From: Clostridium luticellarii
GTDB lineage: Bacteria > Bacillota > Clostridia > Clostridiales > Clostridiaceae
Direction of reading: 5' to 3'
Assembly (NCBI RefSeq): GCF_002995845.1
Contig: NZ_PVXP01000029.1
Span: 1-38,708, forward strand
Length of the DNA stretch: 38,708 nt
The notes below the pieces were generated by a model, which had not been told where the DNA came from, did no database searches, and saw only the letters and a program-made list of their open reading frames with translations. The stretch's first letter is position 1. Every line of letters starts with the position of its first letter. A program made the translations under genes and the position numbers. Positions 1-8,526 of the stretch are shown here, piece by piece.

Positions 1-78
1 TATTAATTATTACAATATATCATCTATTTGCCTGTATTGTTAATTATATTTTACCCATATAATAGTAAAAATTATTCT

Positions 79-1104
79 TTAATATATGACAAATTTAGGT
101 ACATATATATTGTGAAACATCATGAGGCAGTAATCATCACTCATTCCTGACGTATAATCCGCCACACCTCTGTAAATTCCCTCTTTTTTCACAATATCTA
201 AATAGAGATCCGGCATTTTATCAGGATATTTGGAAAAATAATTAAATACCTGTTCCAGCACAAATTTTGCCTTATTCCTTTCAGACTTTAATATATCTCC
301 TTTATATATCCTTTTAAACATAAAGTTCCTCAGAACATAGAGTGCATCAAATATTTCATCACTTAAAGCTACCTGAACTATTCCATTGTCAATATTTTTT
401 AAAGTAGTATATATACAGTCCTTTACCAGAGTGTCTATTCTACTGCTGTTAGTACGCCCCAACACCCTGGTAGCAATAAAAGGTATATCTTTTTCCTCCA
501 GCAGTCCGGCCCTTATAGAATCATCTATATCATGATTCACATAGGCTATTTTGTCACTGTATCTAACTACTTGACCCTCCAAAGTGGAAGCCTTGGATTC
601 ACTTGAAAATCCACTATGATACAATATTCCATTCAGAACTTCCCCTGTCAGATTGAGACCTTTTCCCTGCTTCTCTATTTTTGTAAGCACTCGTATACTG
701 TTTTCATTGTGTTTAAATCCTTCCGGTAGAAGTTTATTTAAAAGCTCCTCGCCGCTGTGAGCAAAAGCTACATGTCCAATATCATGACCCATGGCTATTG
801 CCTCTATCAAATCCTCATTTAGACCTATGCCCTTGCCTATTGTTTTCGCTATTTGATTTACTTCAAGTGTATGGGTAAGTCTTGTTCTATAATGATCCCC
901 CGGTGTTTTTATATAAACCTGAGTTTTATGTTTCAACCTTCTAAAAGATTTGCTGTGTATTATTCTGTCTCTATCCATCATATAATCAGTTCTGATATCA
1001 TCCTTTTTTTCTTGCACATTCCTCCCCATGGTTTTAACGGAAAAAGCTGCCTGAGGTATTAATATCAGCCTTTCTTTTTCTTCTATTTTTTCCCTCACCT
1101 TCAT
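79..1104 (-). CDS. dgt: dGTPase-like HD-domain deoxynucleotide triphosphohydrolase
   Basis: This 341-residue protein resembles the clostridial dGTPase-like family, which hydrolyses dNTPs to deoxynucleoside and triphosphate. The metal-binding HD signature is visible: H78 (in LTHTLEV), H107-D108 (in MGHDIGH) and D184 (in RYSDKIAY). The N-terminal stretch [17 protein letters not shown] is typical of the family. The ATG start has a good ribosome binding site, GAGGTGA, five to six bases upstream. In many clostridia this gene sits just before dnaG and rpoD; if that holds here, dnaG lies beyond the left edge on the same strand. The gene is divergent from the CotS-like gene at 1222. The family is clear, but the preferred nucleotide cannot be told from sequence. 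The 78 bases to its left show no clear terminator. Confidence 0.88.
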   Translation of the reverse strand: MKVREKIEEKERLILIPQAAFSVKTMGRNVQEKKDDIRTDYMMDRDRIIHSKSFRRLKHKTQVYIKTPGDHYRTRLTHTLEVNQIAKTIGKGIGLNEDLIEAIAMGHDIGHVAFAHSGEELLNKLLPEGFKHNENSIRVLTKIEKQGKGLNLTGEVLNGILYHSGFSSESKASTLEGQVVRYSDKIAYVNHDIDDSIRAGLLEEKDIPFIATRVLGRTNSSRIDTLVKDCIYTTLKNIDNGIVQVALSDEIFDALYVLRNFMFKRIYKGDILKSERNKAKFVLEQVFNYFSKYPDKMPDLYLDIVKKEGIYRGVADYTSGMSDDYCLMMFHNIYVPKFVIY

Positions 1105-1221
1105 ATGATCACCTCATGAATCTATTCTATTTTATTTTTTCAAACTCCTTTTTAATGAAAATGTATAATATGAAGAAATTTTTAATATTATTATAGAGAA
1201 AGAACTTTTAAGGAGTTTTAT

Positions 1222-2262
1222 ATGGATTTATTATCTGAGGAAAACGTAAAAAAATACGTACTGCCTTATTATAATATGAACAATGCAAGTATTACCAGAA
1301 TCAAATTTAAAGATACGGATAAACAAAGGGCTGTCTATAAAATAGATTATCTAGACAAAAGCTATTGTTTGAAAAAAGTGTATTTTGACGAGGGCAATCT
1401 GCTCTTTGTGTATTCGGCCATAGAATGGCTTTTCAGGAATGGAATCAGAGTTCCCAGAATATTGCCCACAATCTACAGAGAACGATTTGTAAAATACAAT
1501 GAAATGCTCTTTATAATGACTCCCTGGATAATCGGTACAAAATGCGATTACGACAATATTGAACACCTATTTCAGGCAATTTTTAACTTATCCCAGATGC
1601 ACAGTGTGAGCAAAAATTTTATTTCAATTGAGGGAAGCACTAAAAGAGCAAATTTTGAAAATATATATATGTCCTTTGATAAACACTTCAGACAGATTCT
1701 AAATTGTTCAAATTTGGCTTTTAGGTATAAAGATAAATTTTCCAACTTATTTCTACAATATTTTGATGTCAATTCAATGCTGGCTGAAATATCAACTAAA
1801 ATATCCTCCGCCATTGACTACAAAAACTTAAGCACTTGCCTATGCCATCTGGATTATGTAAATAAGAACATAATATTTGATGAAGAAAACAAGATATGGG
1901 TGATTGATTTTGATAAATGCAGCATGGACTACTGTGCCCACGACATATCCTATTTTTTAAGGAGATTTTTAAAAAGGAATACCACCAACTGGCAGCTTGA
2001 TACCACCATATCCTGCCTGGAGCTGTATGAAAAAAATTTTCCACTGACTTTGGATGACCATAAATACATTATATCTTATCTGTCTTTCCCTCAAAAGTTT
2101 TGGAAAATATCCAGGGATTATTACAACAACATATTAAAATGCAACCATAATTCTTTTTTTTACTTATTGAAAAAATCTTCCAACAGCTGCATTCATCAGC
2201 TTCAATTTATAATAGGTCTTGGAAGATATGTAGAAAGAAAGTTCAATGTCACTTTCTTATAG
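1222..2262 (+). CDS. CotS-family spore coat / aminoglycoside phosphotransferase-like kinase
   Basis: This 346-residue protein has the fold signature of the CotS/YutH/APH kinase-like family. The catalytic loop is CHLDYVNKN (H209-D211, N216) and the metal-binding loop VIDFDK follows at 227-232. The N-lobe shows a lysine-rich strand (SYCLKK, 48-52). CotS-family proteins are spore-coat associated in Bacillus and Clostridium; whether they phosphorylate anything is poorly known. The catalytic Asp and Asn are kept, so activity is possible. The start is well supported by AAGGAG six to seven bases upstream of the ATG. The gene is alone on the plus strand and ends at a terminator shared with ppdK. I saw no convincing sigma-E, sigma-G or sigma-K promoter in the 117-base divergent gap, so sporulation control is inferred from the family only. 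Confidence 0.75.
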   Translation: MDLLSEENVKKYVLPYYNMNNASITRIKFKDTDKQRAVYKIDYLDKSYCLKKVYFDEGNLLFVYSAIEWLFRNGIRVPRILPTIYRERFVKYNEMLFIMTPWIIGTKCDYDNIEHLFQAIFNLSQMHSVSKNFISIEGSTKRANFENIYMSFDKHFRQILNCSNLAFRYKDKFSNLFLQYFDVNSMLAEISTKISSAIDYKNLSTCLCHLDYVNKNIIFDEENKIWVIDFDKCSMDYCAHDISYFLRRFLKRNTTNWQLDTTISCLELYEKNFPLTLDDHKYIISYLSFPQKFWKISRDYYNNILKCNHNSFFYLLKKSSNSCIHQLQFIIGLGRYVERKFNVTFL

Positions 2263-2288
2263 AACAAATTCCGCAGTGATTTTACATC

Positions 2289-2326
2289 AAAACTGACCTT
2301 CCCATTTTTGTGGAAAGGCCGGTTTT
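2289..2326. terminator. Bidirectional terminator between the CotS-like gene and ppdK
   Basis: An imperfect hairpin lies between the convergent genes. The left arm starts AAAACTGACCTTCC and the right arm ends GGAAAGGCCGGTTTT; they pair through GC-rich centres with one or two wobble pairs. The outer A/T runs give a U tract in either direction. It lies 27 bases after the CotS-like stop and 33 bases after the ppdK stop. Confidence 0.75.
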
Positions 2327-2358
2327 ACGCTTTTTTGTTAAAAAGCTGCTCACTTGAT

Positions 2359-4038
2359 CTATTTTCTTGGATTTCTCACCTGAGCCTGAGCTGCAGCCAA
2401 TCTTGCTGCAGGCACTCTATCGGTTCTAATTTCCATTTTTCTTATGTCATCAGCCCAGCTCATGAAGGTGCCGAAATACCCGGATATTTCAGGAGATACC
2501 GTCTTTATAGGTCCCCCATATACATTCCCGGTACTTCCGTCTATTGATATGTAATCCCCTTCCTTATAGACTTTACCTGCTCCCGTAAAACTCTTTGTCT
2601 TTTCATTTAGTATCAAATCACTGCATCCAGCTACACAGCAGATTCCAATTTCCCTGGCTGCAACCGCTGCATGGGAAGTCATTCTACCTCTTATTGTAAG
2701 TATTCCTTCTGAAATTTCCATACCTTCTATATCTTCAGGTGATGTCTCAAGTTTTACAAGTATCACTTTTTCCCCCTGATCATGATGTCTTTTAGCATCC
2801 TCTGATGTAAAGTATATCCTCCCGCAAGCGGCTCCAGAAGATGCCGGAAGTCCTTTTGCTATTATAATTGCTTTTTTTAGCTCATCACTATGGAAACTTG
2901 GATAAAGCAGTGTATCCAGCTGTTTAGGCTCAACCTTCAAAATGGCCTCCTCTTTGTTTATAAGACCCTCTTCTACCATATCCACAGCCATCTTAAGTGC
3001 CGATTGTACCGTTCTCTTTCCATTTCTGGTCTGAAGAAAATACAATTTCCCCTGCTCTATGGTAAATTCCATATCCTGCATATCTTTATAGTGAGCCTCC
3101 AGTTTCTGAGCTATATCAATAAATTGAGAATAACATTCCGGAAGATTTTCTTTTAACTTGATTATGGGCTGTGGTGTCCTTATGCCTGCAACTACATCTT
3201 CTCCCTGTGCATTTATAAGATATTCACCAAATATGGACTTTTCTCCTGTAGCAGGATTCCTGGTAAATGCAACACCGGTACCTGAAGTTTCCCCCATATT
3301 TCCAAATACCATAGATTGTACGTTTACAGCAGTACCCCAATTACCTGGAATGCCATTCAATCTCCTATACTCCATAGCCCTAGGATTGTCCCAAGATTTA
3401 AATACAGCAGTAATAGATTGAATAAGCTGTTCTCCTGAATCCTGGGGAAAGTGGCTACTTGTCTCATTACTATAGATTTTTTTAAATTTTTCGATTATTT
3501 GTTTCAGCTCTGATGCATCTAATTCAGTATCATATTCGGCCCCTTTTGCATCTTTGGCATCATCCAGCACGTCTTCAAACTTTCTCTTCTCAATTCCCAT
3601 GACTACATCTGAAAACATTTGAATGAATCTTCTGTAGGAATCATAGGCAAATCTTTCATTTCCAGTCAATCTGCTTAACCCTTTAACCGTATCATCGTTC
3701 AGTCCTACATTGAGGATGGTATCCATCATCCCGGGCATGGAAACCCTGGCTCCTGATCTTACGGAAACCAATAATGGATTTTTTACATTTCCAAATTTTT
3801 TGCCTGTCTTGCCCTCTATTTTTTCAAGGGCAGTATAAATTTGATCTACAATGATTTCAGGCATTACCTTCCCATCTTCATAATATTTAATACAAGCTTC
3901 TGTGGATATGGTAAATCCACTGGGAACAGGTATGCCAAGATTTGTCATCTCTGCTAGATTGGCTCCTTTTCCACCAAGCAAATCTCTCATCCCGGCATTT
4001 CCCTCATTAAAAAGATAAATATACTTTCTATGATCCAT
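2359..4038 (-). CDS. ppdK: C-terminally truncated pyruvate, phosphate dikinase (ATP-grasp and phospho-His domains only)
   Basis: PPDK interconverts ATP + pyruvate + Pi with AMP + PEP + PPi. The N-terminal ATP-grasp half is highly conserved (LGGKGANLAEM near 20-30, SMPGMMDTILNVG, LQTRNGKRT). The phospho-histidine falls at about residue 456 in TSHAAV, matching His455 of the Clostridium symbiosum enzyme. The protein stops at 559 residues instead of about 874, so it lacks nearly all of the C-terminal PEP/pyruvate TIM barrel with its catalytic Cys. The signature around the histidine is also off consensus (RGRMTSHAAVAAR; the family normally has GG before M and VV after A). The start ATG at 4038 gives the usual MDHRKYIYLFNEG beginning, with GGAAGGG about 11 bases upstream; an in-frame TTG at 4113 is less likely. 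The adjacent CBS/HTH gene is its probable regulator. It may be an early pseudogene or a protein with a new job; it cannot make PEP alone. Confidence 0.85.
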   Translation of the reverse strand: MDHRKYIYLFNEGNAGMRDLLGGKGANLAEMTNLGIPVPSGFTISTEACIKYYEDGKVMPEIIVDQIYTALEKIEGKTGKKFGNVKNPLLVSVRSGARVSMPGMMDTILNVGLNDDTVKGLSRLTGNERFAYDSYRRFIQMFSDVVMGIEKRKFEDVLDDAKDAKGAEYDTELDASELKQIIEKFKKIYSNETSSHFPQDSGEQLIQSITAVFKSWDNPRAMEYRRLNGIPGNWGTAVNVQSMVFGNMGETSGTGVAFTRNPATGEKSIFGEYLINAQGEDVVAGIRTPQPIIKLKENLPECYSQFIDIAQKLEAHYKDMQDMEFTIEQGKLYFLQTRNGKRTVQSALKMAVDMVEEGLINKEEAILKVEPKQLDTLLYPSFHSDELKKAIIIAKGLPASSGAACGRIYFTSEDAKRHHDQGEKVILVKLETSPEDIEGMEISEGILTIRGRMTSHAAVAAREIGICCVAGCSDLILNEKTKSFTGAGKVYKEGDYISIDGSTGNVYGGPIKTVSPEISGYFGTFMSWADDIRKMEIRTDRVPAARLAAAQAQVRNPRK

Positions 4039-4114
4039 ACAAGACACATCCCTTCCTCTATAAAATTTCACATATCTGCATGTGTCAGCCAGGCGGATTG
4101 CTTTGTTTATCAAT

Positions 4115-4759
4115 TTATTTATTCTCCCCTATTTTTACAAAAAGCCTTGTTATATTTGTCTTTGAAACTTTACCTATGATTTTAAGAACTTCATTGTTTA
4201 ATTTGTCTCTGCATTTTTCCACTACCGGAAGACTATCTACTTCATGTTCCATAATCTTTTTAGCTGCCATGTAGGCAACCTCATCCTTTTCAACAAATAT
4301 TATATTGGGCATTCTAGTCATTATTATTCCCACCGGTATTTTATGCATATCAGTACTTCCTATAGCTACCTTTAAAAAATCTTTTCTGGAAACAGCACCT
4401 ATGAGAATTCCCTTATTCTCTATAAACAAGGTGCCGACATCATTTAAAAACAAGTACACTATAGCATCATAAACAGTAGTATTTTCATCCACCACCACTG
4501 GTTTTGACATTATATCACTTACTTTTATATTCATGATATAGTCATATACCAAGCTATGGGAAGGTTTCCTGGAATATATATATCCAACTTTAGGTTTGGC
4601 CTCCAATATGCCAGTCATGGTGAGTATGGCCAGATCCGGCCTCAATGCCGCTCTTGTAACATTTAATTTGGATGCAAGCTGCTCACTTGTTATTGGCGCC
4701 TGATCCTTTACCAATTCTATTATTTTTTCTTGTCTTGGTGATAATTTAATGATGCACAC
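4115..4759 (-). CDS. CcpN-type transcriptional regulator: HTH plus tandem CBS domains
   Basis: This 214-residue protein has an N-terminal winged-helix DNA-binding domain (about 1-60; TSEQLASKLNVTRAALRPDLAIL). Two CBS domains follow (about 78-135, starting KVSDIMSKPVVVDENTTVYDA, and about 143-205, PVGIIMTRMPNIIFVEKDE). CBS pairs sense adenine nucleotides or related ligands. In Bacillus, CcpN represses gluconeogenic genes, and in Firmicutes this family is often found beside ppdK or its regulatory protein, as here, where ppdK begins 76 bases downstream. The start is uncertain. The GTG at 4759 has a purine-rich AGAGAGG directly against it; the homologous start would fall at an ATT three codons later, with better spacing. 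A promoter and perfect palindrome lie upstream, fitting autoregulation (inferred). Confidence 0.82.
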   Translation of the reverse strand: MCIIKLSPRQEKIIELVKDQAPITSEQLASKLNVTRAALRPDLAILTMTGILEAKPKVGYIYSRKPSHSLVYDYIMNIKVSDIMSKPVVVDENTTVYDAIVYLFLNDVGTLFIENKGILIGAVSRKDFLKVAIGSTDMHKIPVGIIMTRMPNIIFVEKDEVAYMAAKKIMEHEVDSLPVVEKCRDKLNNEVLKIIGKVSKTNITRLFVKIGENK

Positions 4760-4845
4760 CCTCTCTCTTTACAGCAGCTCAATAAATTCTACAGATTTTA
4801 CCAAGAGGAATCCAATATCAGCCCACAACTTATAATTACAAAATC

Positions 4846-4854
4846 ATTATACCA
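4846..4854 (-). promoter_or_regulatory. Extended -10 promoter for the CBS regulator / ppdK unit
   Basis: On the minus strand the sequence reads TGGTATAAT, a perfect TGnTATAAT extended -10. The matching -35 window (TATTAC, 17 bases upstream) is weak, as is common with extended -10 promoters, and falls inside the 18-bp palindrome. Initiation would be about 80 bases before the regulator's start. Confidence 0.5.
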
Positions 4855-4898
4855 CATATATGCGAATAGTAATAATTACATACTATTCGCATATATGT
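4854..4898. repeat. Perfect 18-bp inverted repeat overlapping a promoter (candidate operator)
   Basis: Two 18-base arms, ACATATATGCGAATAGTA at 4854-4871 and its exact reverse complement at 4881-4898, are separated by 9 bases. The element starts 24 bases after the stop of the DUF4342 gene and touches the -10 of the next promoter. No U tract follows on either strand, so it does not look like an ordinary intrinsic terminator. Its position over the -35/spacer suits a repressor operator; the CBS/HTH protein encoded next is the obvious but unproven candidate. Confidence 0.6.
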
Positions 4899-4922
4899 CT
4901 TAAATGTCACTGCAATATAACT

Positions 4923-5525
4923 TTATTTTTTATCCTTATCTACATTTTCATCATGTCCTTCTTCATCATCTTCTACATCATCAAATTTAACAGTATATTT
5001 ATAAGTATGTTTACTCTGCTCATCATTCTTATTGTGCTTAAATCTGTCCTTAACCGATGAAGCTGCATCAAATACCTTATCTTTCATTTCACTTACAGTG
5101 CTTTTCATTCCGCCTTTTATAATCTTATTCACTACTTCCACAGTTCCATCATCTTTGGTTATCTCTATAGTCACCTGGGTGATCACTGCAGTCAATATGC
5201 CTATAGCTATAAGCGGAGGCCATATGAGAGCTGTTAAAGTTGCAGCTATACCTGCATTGACTGGAATATCAACTACTACTTTTTCACCCTTTTTTATCTT
5301 TATTCTGTTTACATTTCCCTTGTTTACCAGGTCCTTCAACCATTCCAAAAATTCATCTTTTGTAGTATATAAACTGTCCTTGGCTGATTTCTTGTTCTGC
5401 TCTATATATATAAGAGCATCAACTAAATTGCCTTCAGAAACCTCTAATGCTTCTTTTGCTTCAGAGTAATCAACTCCTGTTCTCTCTCGTATGATGTCGA
5501 TTTTTTCCAATGTTATCTCACTCAT
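4923..5525 (-). CDS. UBA-like / DUF4342 protein
   Basis: This 200-residue protein begins with a UBA/TS-N-like helical motif (about 1-45; MSEITLEKIDIIRERTGVDYSEAKEAL), the three-helix fold also found in EF-Ts and NAC. A DUF4342-like region follows, with KKGEKVVVDIPVNAG and then a hydrophobic stretch (about 93-118, AGIAATLTALIWPPLIAIGI) that may enter the membrane. The tail is highly charged and acidic (DDVEDDEEGHDENVDKDKK). Function is unknown. The start has AAGGAG about seven bases upstream. It follows recO with a 14-base gap and probably shares its transcript. Confidence 0.7.
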   Translation of the reverse strand: MSEITLEKIDIIRERTGVDYSEAKEALEVSEGNLVDALIYIEQNKKSAKDSLYTTKDEFLEWLKDLVNKGNVNRIKIKKGEKVVVDIPVNAGIAATLTALIWPPLIAIGILTAVITQVTIEITKDDGTVEVVNKIIKGGMKSTVSEMKDKVFDAASSVKDRFKHNKNDEQSKHTYKYTVKFDDVEDDEEGHDENVDKDKK

Positions 5526-5539
5526 TTTTTTCTCTCCTT

Positions 5540-6298
5540 TTAGATTTTATTTTTCTCAAAATTTTCAAGATACCTCAAAGTATCAAGACTTTTAGGCTTC
5601 CTAAAATAATTTTGGGAAATAACCAGGTTCAAAACCTTATAAAGTTCTTTCTTTACTCTATCAGACAATGCAACTTTATATACATTTTCAAGAGAAGTTT
5701 TTGATAAATACTTAAGTGCGCTGCCGGTAGCATAATCTATATGCATGCCGTTGACCTTCTCACATTTATCACAGACTCCCCCTGAATATTGAAAACTGAA
5801 ATAATTAAATGACGTAATTTTCTTTCTGCACATGCAGCAGTAGTCAAAGTTGAATCCATATCCGGTGGCCTGCAAAATTTTCAATTCAAATGATCTGGCC
5901 AAAATTTCAATGTCCACTGCATGACTTCTTATAAGATAAAATGCAGCAACCAGCTGCTTAAACACATCTTCACTTTCTTCACCATCATTCATAGCTATAT
6001 CCACAAGTTCACAAAAATAAGAAGCATAAGTTAAATCATTCAGATCATCCAATAGATCTTGAAAGGAATCTATTAAAATACTTTCATTTATCACATATAA
6101 ACTTTTCCCCTTATATAAAACATAATCTCCATAACAAAATTGAAGTGTAGTTGAAAACAGCGAGTTCCTGCTCTTTTTCGCCCCTCTGGCTATGGTAGAT
6201 ACTTTTCCCAGCTTTTCAGTAAAAAGCCAGACTAACTTGTCAGATTCCTTTATATCCTGAGTTTTTATTATTACAGCTCTAGTTTTAAATATGGCCAG
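5540..6298 (-). CDS. recO: DNA repair protein RecO, start codon apparently CTG
   Basis: RecO loads RecA onto SSB-coated DNA and anneals strands in RecF-pathway repair. Read from 6298, the frame gives a full 252-residue RecO with the normal beginning (L/M)[14 protein letters not shown], then [21 protein letters not shown] and [18 protein letters not shown]. It has a zinc-type pair, C154-x2-C157 and C176-x2-C179. No ATG, GTG or TTG occurs in frame between the upstream stop and residue 69 (GTG at 6094), where an automatic call would begin and lose the OB-fold. The CTG at 6296-6298 sits eight bases after GGGAG and aligns with the family's initiator Met. It lies downstream of era (94-base gap) and upstream of the DUF4342 gene. 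A sequencing error of one base (ATG to CTG) is the alternative. Confidence 0.88.
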   Translation of the reverse strand: MAIFKTRAVIIKTQDIKESDKLVWLFTEKLGKVSTIARGAKKSRNSLFSTTLQFCYGDYVLYKGKSLYVINESILIDSFQDLLDDLNDLTYASYFCELVDIAMNDGEESEDVFKQLVAAFYLIRSHAVDIEILARSFELKILQATGYGFNFDYCCMCRKKITSFNYFSFQYSGGVCDKCEKVNGMHIDYATGSALKYLSKTSLENVYKVALSDRVKKELYKVLNLVISQNYFRKPKSLDTLRYLENFEKNKI

Positions 6299-6392
6299 AT
6301 AATCATCTCCCTGCCTATAATTATATTATATCCTTTTTTAAATTAGGAAAACATTTTTCATGGGCAAACTCCACCTGAATCCAAAAATCAAC

Positions 6393-7277
6393 TTATATTT
6401 TATATCCCAATTCCTTCAACAGCCTGTCATTATCTCTCCACTCTTTTCTGACTTTCACCCAGACCTGAAGATACACCCTGGAATCTAAAAATTTTTCAAT
6501 ATCCATTCTGGCATAAGAGGATATTTTCTTCAGCATGGATCCATTTTTGCCTATTATTATTCCCTTATGTGATTCTTTTTCACAAAGTATATTTGCTTCT
6601 ATATTATATATTCCCTTGGAATCTTTTCTCATAAAAATTATTTCAATGGCTATGCCATGGGGAACTTCCTTTGAAAGAAGCCTGAGAGCCTTTTCCCTTA
6701 TGATCTCGGCCACTATAAATTTTTCCTGTTTATCAGTAATTGCATCATCAGGGTAATATTTAGGTCCTTCTGGCATATACTTTACCATAAGATCCAACAA
6801 TTCATCAGTATTTTTCTTTTTCAATGCGGACACGGGTACTATTTCCTGAAAATTAAAAAATTCAGAATAATTCTTTAAAGTTTCCGCTGTCCTGGAAGCA
6901 GGGTTTTCGTCTATTTTATTCAACACCAGAAATACAGGAACCTGGGCCTCTCTTATATTTTCCAATATATATCTGTCTCCACCTCCAATGTCATCCTGGG
7001 GAGTAGTTAAAAAAAGTACTAAATCCACATCCTTGATAGAATCCTCCGCAGACTTCACCATATAATTACCAAGTTTATCTTTGGGTTTATGAATGCCAGG
7101 AGTATCCACAAAAATCAGTTGAAAATTATCTTGCGTCAAAATAGTATTTATATTGTTCCTGGTAGTCTGTGGCTTACAGGATACAATAGATAACTTTTCA
7201 CCTATTATGGTATTTAACAATGTGGATTTTCCCACATTGGGCCTTCCTATTATAGTAATAAATCCCGATTTGAACAT
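6393..7277 (-). CDS. era: GTPase Era
   Basis: Era binds 16S rRNA and helps mature the 30S subunit, coupling ribosome assembly to cell cycle. The 294-residue protein shows the G1 loop GRPNVGKS (11-18), G3 DTPG (58-61), G4 NKID (120-123) and the C-terminal KH domain with [14 protein letters not shown] (about 238-251). Length is as usual. AAGGAG lies seven to eight bases before the ATG. It follows the DgkA-PAP2 gene by 15 bases, the standard era/dgkA/ybeY neighbourhood, and is probably co-transcribed with it. Confidence 0.97.
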   Translation of the reverse strand: MFKSGFITIIGRPNVGKSTLLNTIIGEKLSIVSCKPQTTRNNINTILTQDNFQLIFVDTPGIHKPKDKLGNYMVKSAEDSIKDVDLVLFLTTPQDDIGGGDRYILENIREAQVPVFLVLNKIDENPASRTAETLKNYSEFFNFQEIVPVSALKKKNTDELLDLMVKYMPEGPKYYPDDAITDKQEKFIVAEIIREKALRLLSKEVPHGIAIEIIFMRKDSKGIYNIEANILCEKESHKGIIIGKNGSMLKKISSYARMDIEKFLDSRVYLQVWVKVRKEWRDNDRLLKELGYKI

Positions 7278-7292
7278 AGCTCTTCTCCTTAT

Positions 7293-7991
7293 TTATCCAA
7301 ATATTGTAAATAGCAGTACTGTTATCAAAATACCGAATACTGCTCCAAAAAACACCTCTGTAATAGAATGGGCTTCTGAATCCACCCTGCTCTGAGCCAC
7401 TATAAAAGCCATGAGATAGCTTAACATAACTACCGCCAGCTCCCCTGTTATCAAGGCTATGATAGTTGCTATGGAAAAAGCTATGGCACTATGGCCGCTT
7501 GGCATTCCTCCTTTAAGAGGCGTACCTTCTCCAAAAATAGCTTTTATAATTATAGTGGTTATACACACAATTGCAAGTATTATAAATATCGTGTAGGGAT
7601 TTGAACTCTTAACTTTTTTTATAACAGTAAAATTCATGTATTTTAACTTATCCCAAAATACTATATATCCCACTATTACAGCATTTACAGCTGAAACCAG
7701 AACTCCACCGGCAGCTACATTTTTAGCTATTTTGGCCAGAGGATGGTAGTAATTGGTGGTAGCATCTATGGCAAATTCCACTGCTGTATTAAAAAGCTCC
7801 GCCATAATAACTATGGTTATAGTCATTACAACAGCTAGAATTTCCATCTTACTCAAGTCATAAAAGAAACACATAATAAGTACTAAAACAGCTGCTACCA
7901 TATGTATTTTCATATTTTTTTGTGTCCTGACAGAATATATTATACCTTCAATTGCATAATTGAAACTATCCAGTAATTTTTTAACTTTCAT
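7293..7991 (-). CDS. Fused undecaprenol/diacylglycerol kinase and PAP2 phosphatase
   Basis: The N-terminal half (about 1-112) is a DgkA-type integral-membrane lipid kinase: E65 and the run FNTAVEFAIDATTNYY / HPLAKIAKNVAAGGV match the family core. The C-terminal half (about 130-232) is a PAP2 acid phosphatase with PSGH (164-167) and SRVDSEAH (201-208); the family's usual Asp four residues later is Glu (E212). Several membrane helices run through both halves. In Gram-positives DgkA homologues mainly phosphorylate undecaprenol, while PAP2 enzymes remove phosphate from undecaprenyl-PP or PA. A single chain carrying both activities would set the carrier-lipid phosphorylation state. It lies between ybeY and era, where stand-alone dgkA is usual. 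Confidence 0.88.
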   Translation of the reverse strand: MKVKKLLDSFNYAIEGIIYSVRTQKNMKIHMVAAVLVLIMCFFYDLSKMEILAVVMTITIVIMAELFNTAVEFAIDATTNYYHPLAKIAKNVAAGGVLVSAVNAVIVGYIVFWDKLKYMNFTVIKKVKSSNPYTIFIILAIVCITTIIIKAIFGEGTPLKGGMPSGHSAIAFSIATIIALITGELAVVMLSYLMAFIVAQSRVDSEAHSITEVFFGAVFGILITVLLFTIFG

Positions 7992-8031
7992 CGTACAGCC
8001 ACCACCATATTTAAACTTTTGAGCTCCAATC

Positions 8032-8526
8032 CTAGAGTTTAAATTTCTGCAATATCTCCTCTTCCCTGCTCCTCATAATTTTTTTATCCTCATCTTTCAT
8101 ATGATCATATCCCAGGAGGTGAAGAAGTGAATGTACCGTCAAATAGCATACCTCCCTTAAAAAGGAATGACCAAATTCCCTGCTCTGTTCTTCTGCTTTT
8201 TCAAGAGAAATAGCTATGTCTCCCAATATCAGTTTTCCCCCGTCCATATCCTCAGGCTGGAACTCGTAATCCATATATACATCTTTAAATACCTTTCCCG
8301 GAGGATATTCCAGCATAGGGAAGGACAATACATCTGTTATCTTGTCTATATTCCTATTTTCACTATTTATATCTCTTATACAGTCATTATCTACAAAAAT
8401 AATGCTTACTTCACAGGGTAAATTCACCTTTTCTTCTCTCAAGGCATGTTCTATGACCTCTTTAATGCTGTACTCCAGTTCTTCTGTAATTTTCACTAAA
8501 TTCTGTCTGTTATCTAAAAAAATCAC
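8032..8526 (-). CDS. ybeY: Endoribonuclease YbeY (16S rRNA maturation)
   Basis: YbeY is a zinc endoribonuclease for 16S rRNA 3'-end maturation and ribosome quality control. The 164-residue protein has the metal site [11 protein letters not shown] (H132, H136, H142) and the family blocks DVLSFP (65-70) and LGDI (101-104). The GTG start overlaps the yqfF stop by four bases (GTGA), and AGGAGG lies seven bases upstream, so translation is coupled to yqfF. Length is normal. Confidence 0.95.
   Translation of the reverse strand: MIFLDNRQNLVKITEELEYSIKEVIEHALREEKVNLPCEVSIIFVDNDCIRDINSENRNIDKITDVLSFPMLEYPPGKVFKDVYMDYEFQPEDMDGGKLILGDIAISLEKAEEQSREFGHSFLREVCYLTVHSLLHLLGYDHMKDEDKKIMRSREEEILQKFKL

Noticed and set aside
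2262-2358. Possible continuation of ppdK in another frame (frameshift)
   Set aside because: The 90 bases after the stop lead into a terminator and show no PEP-domain motifs in any frame, so a simple frameshift does not explain the short protein.
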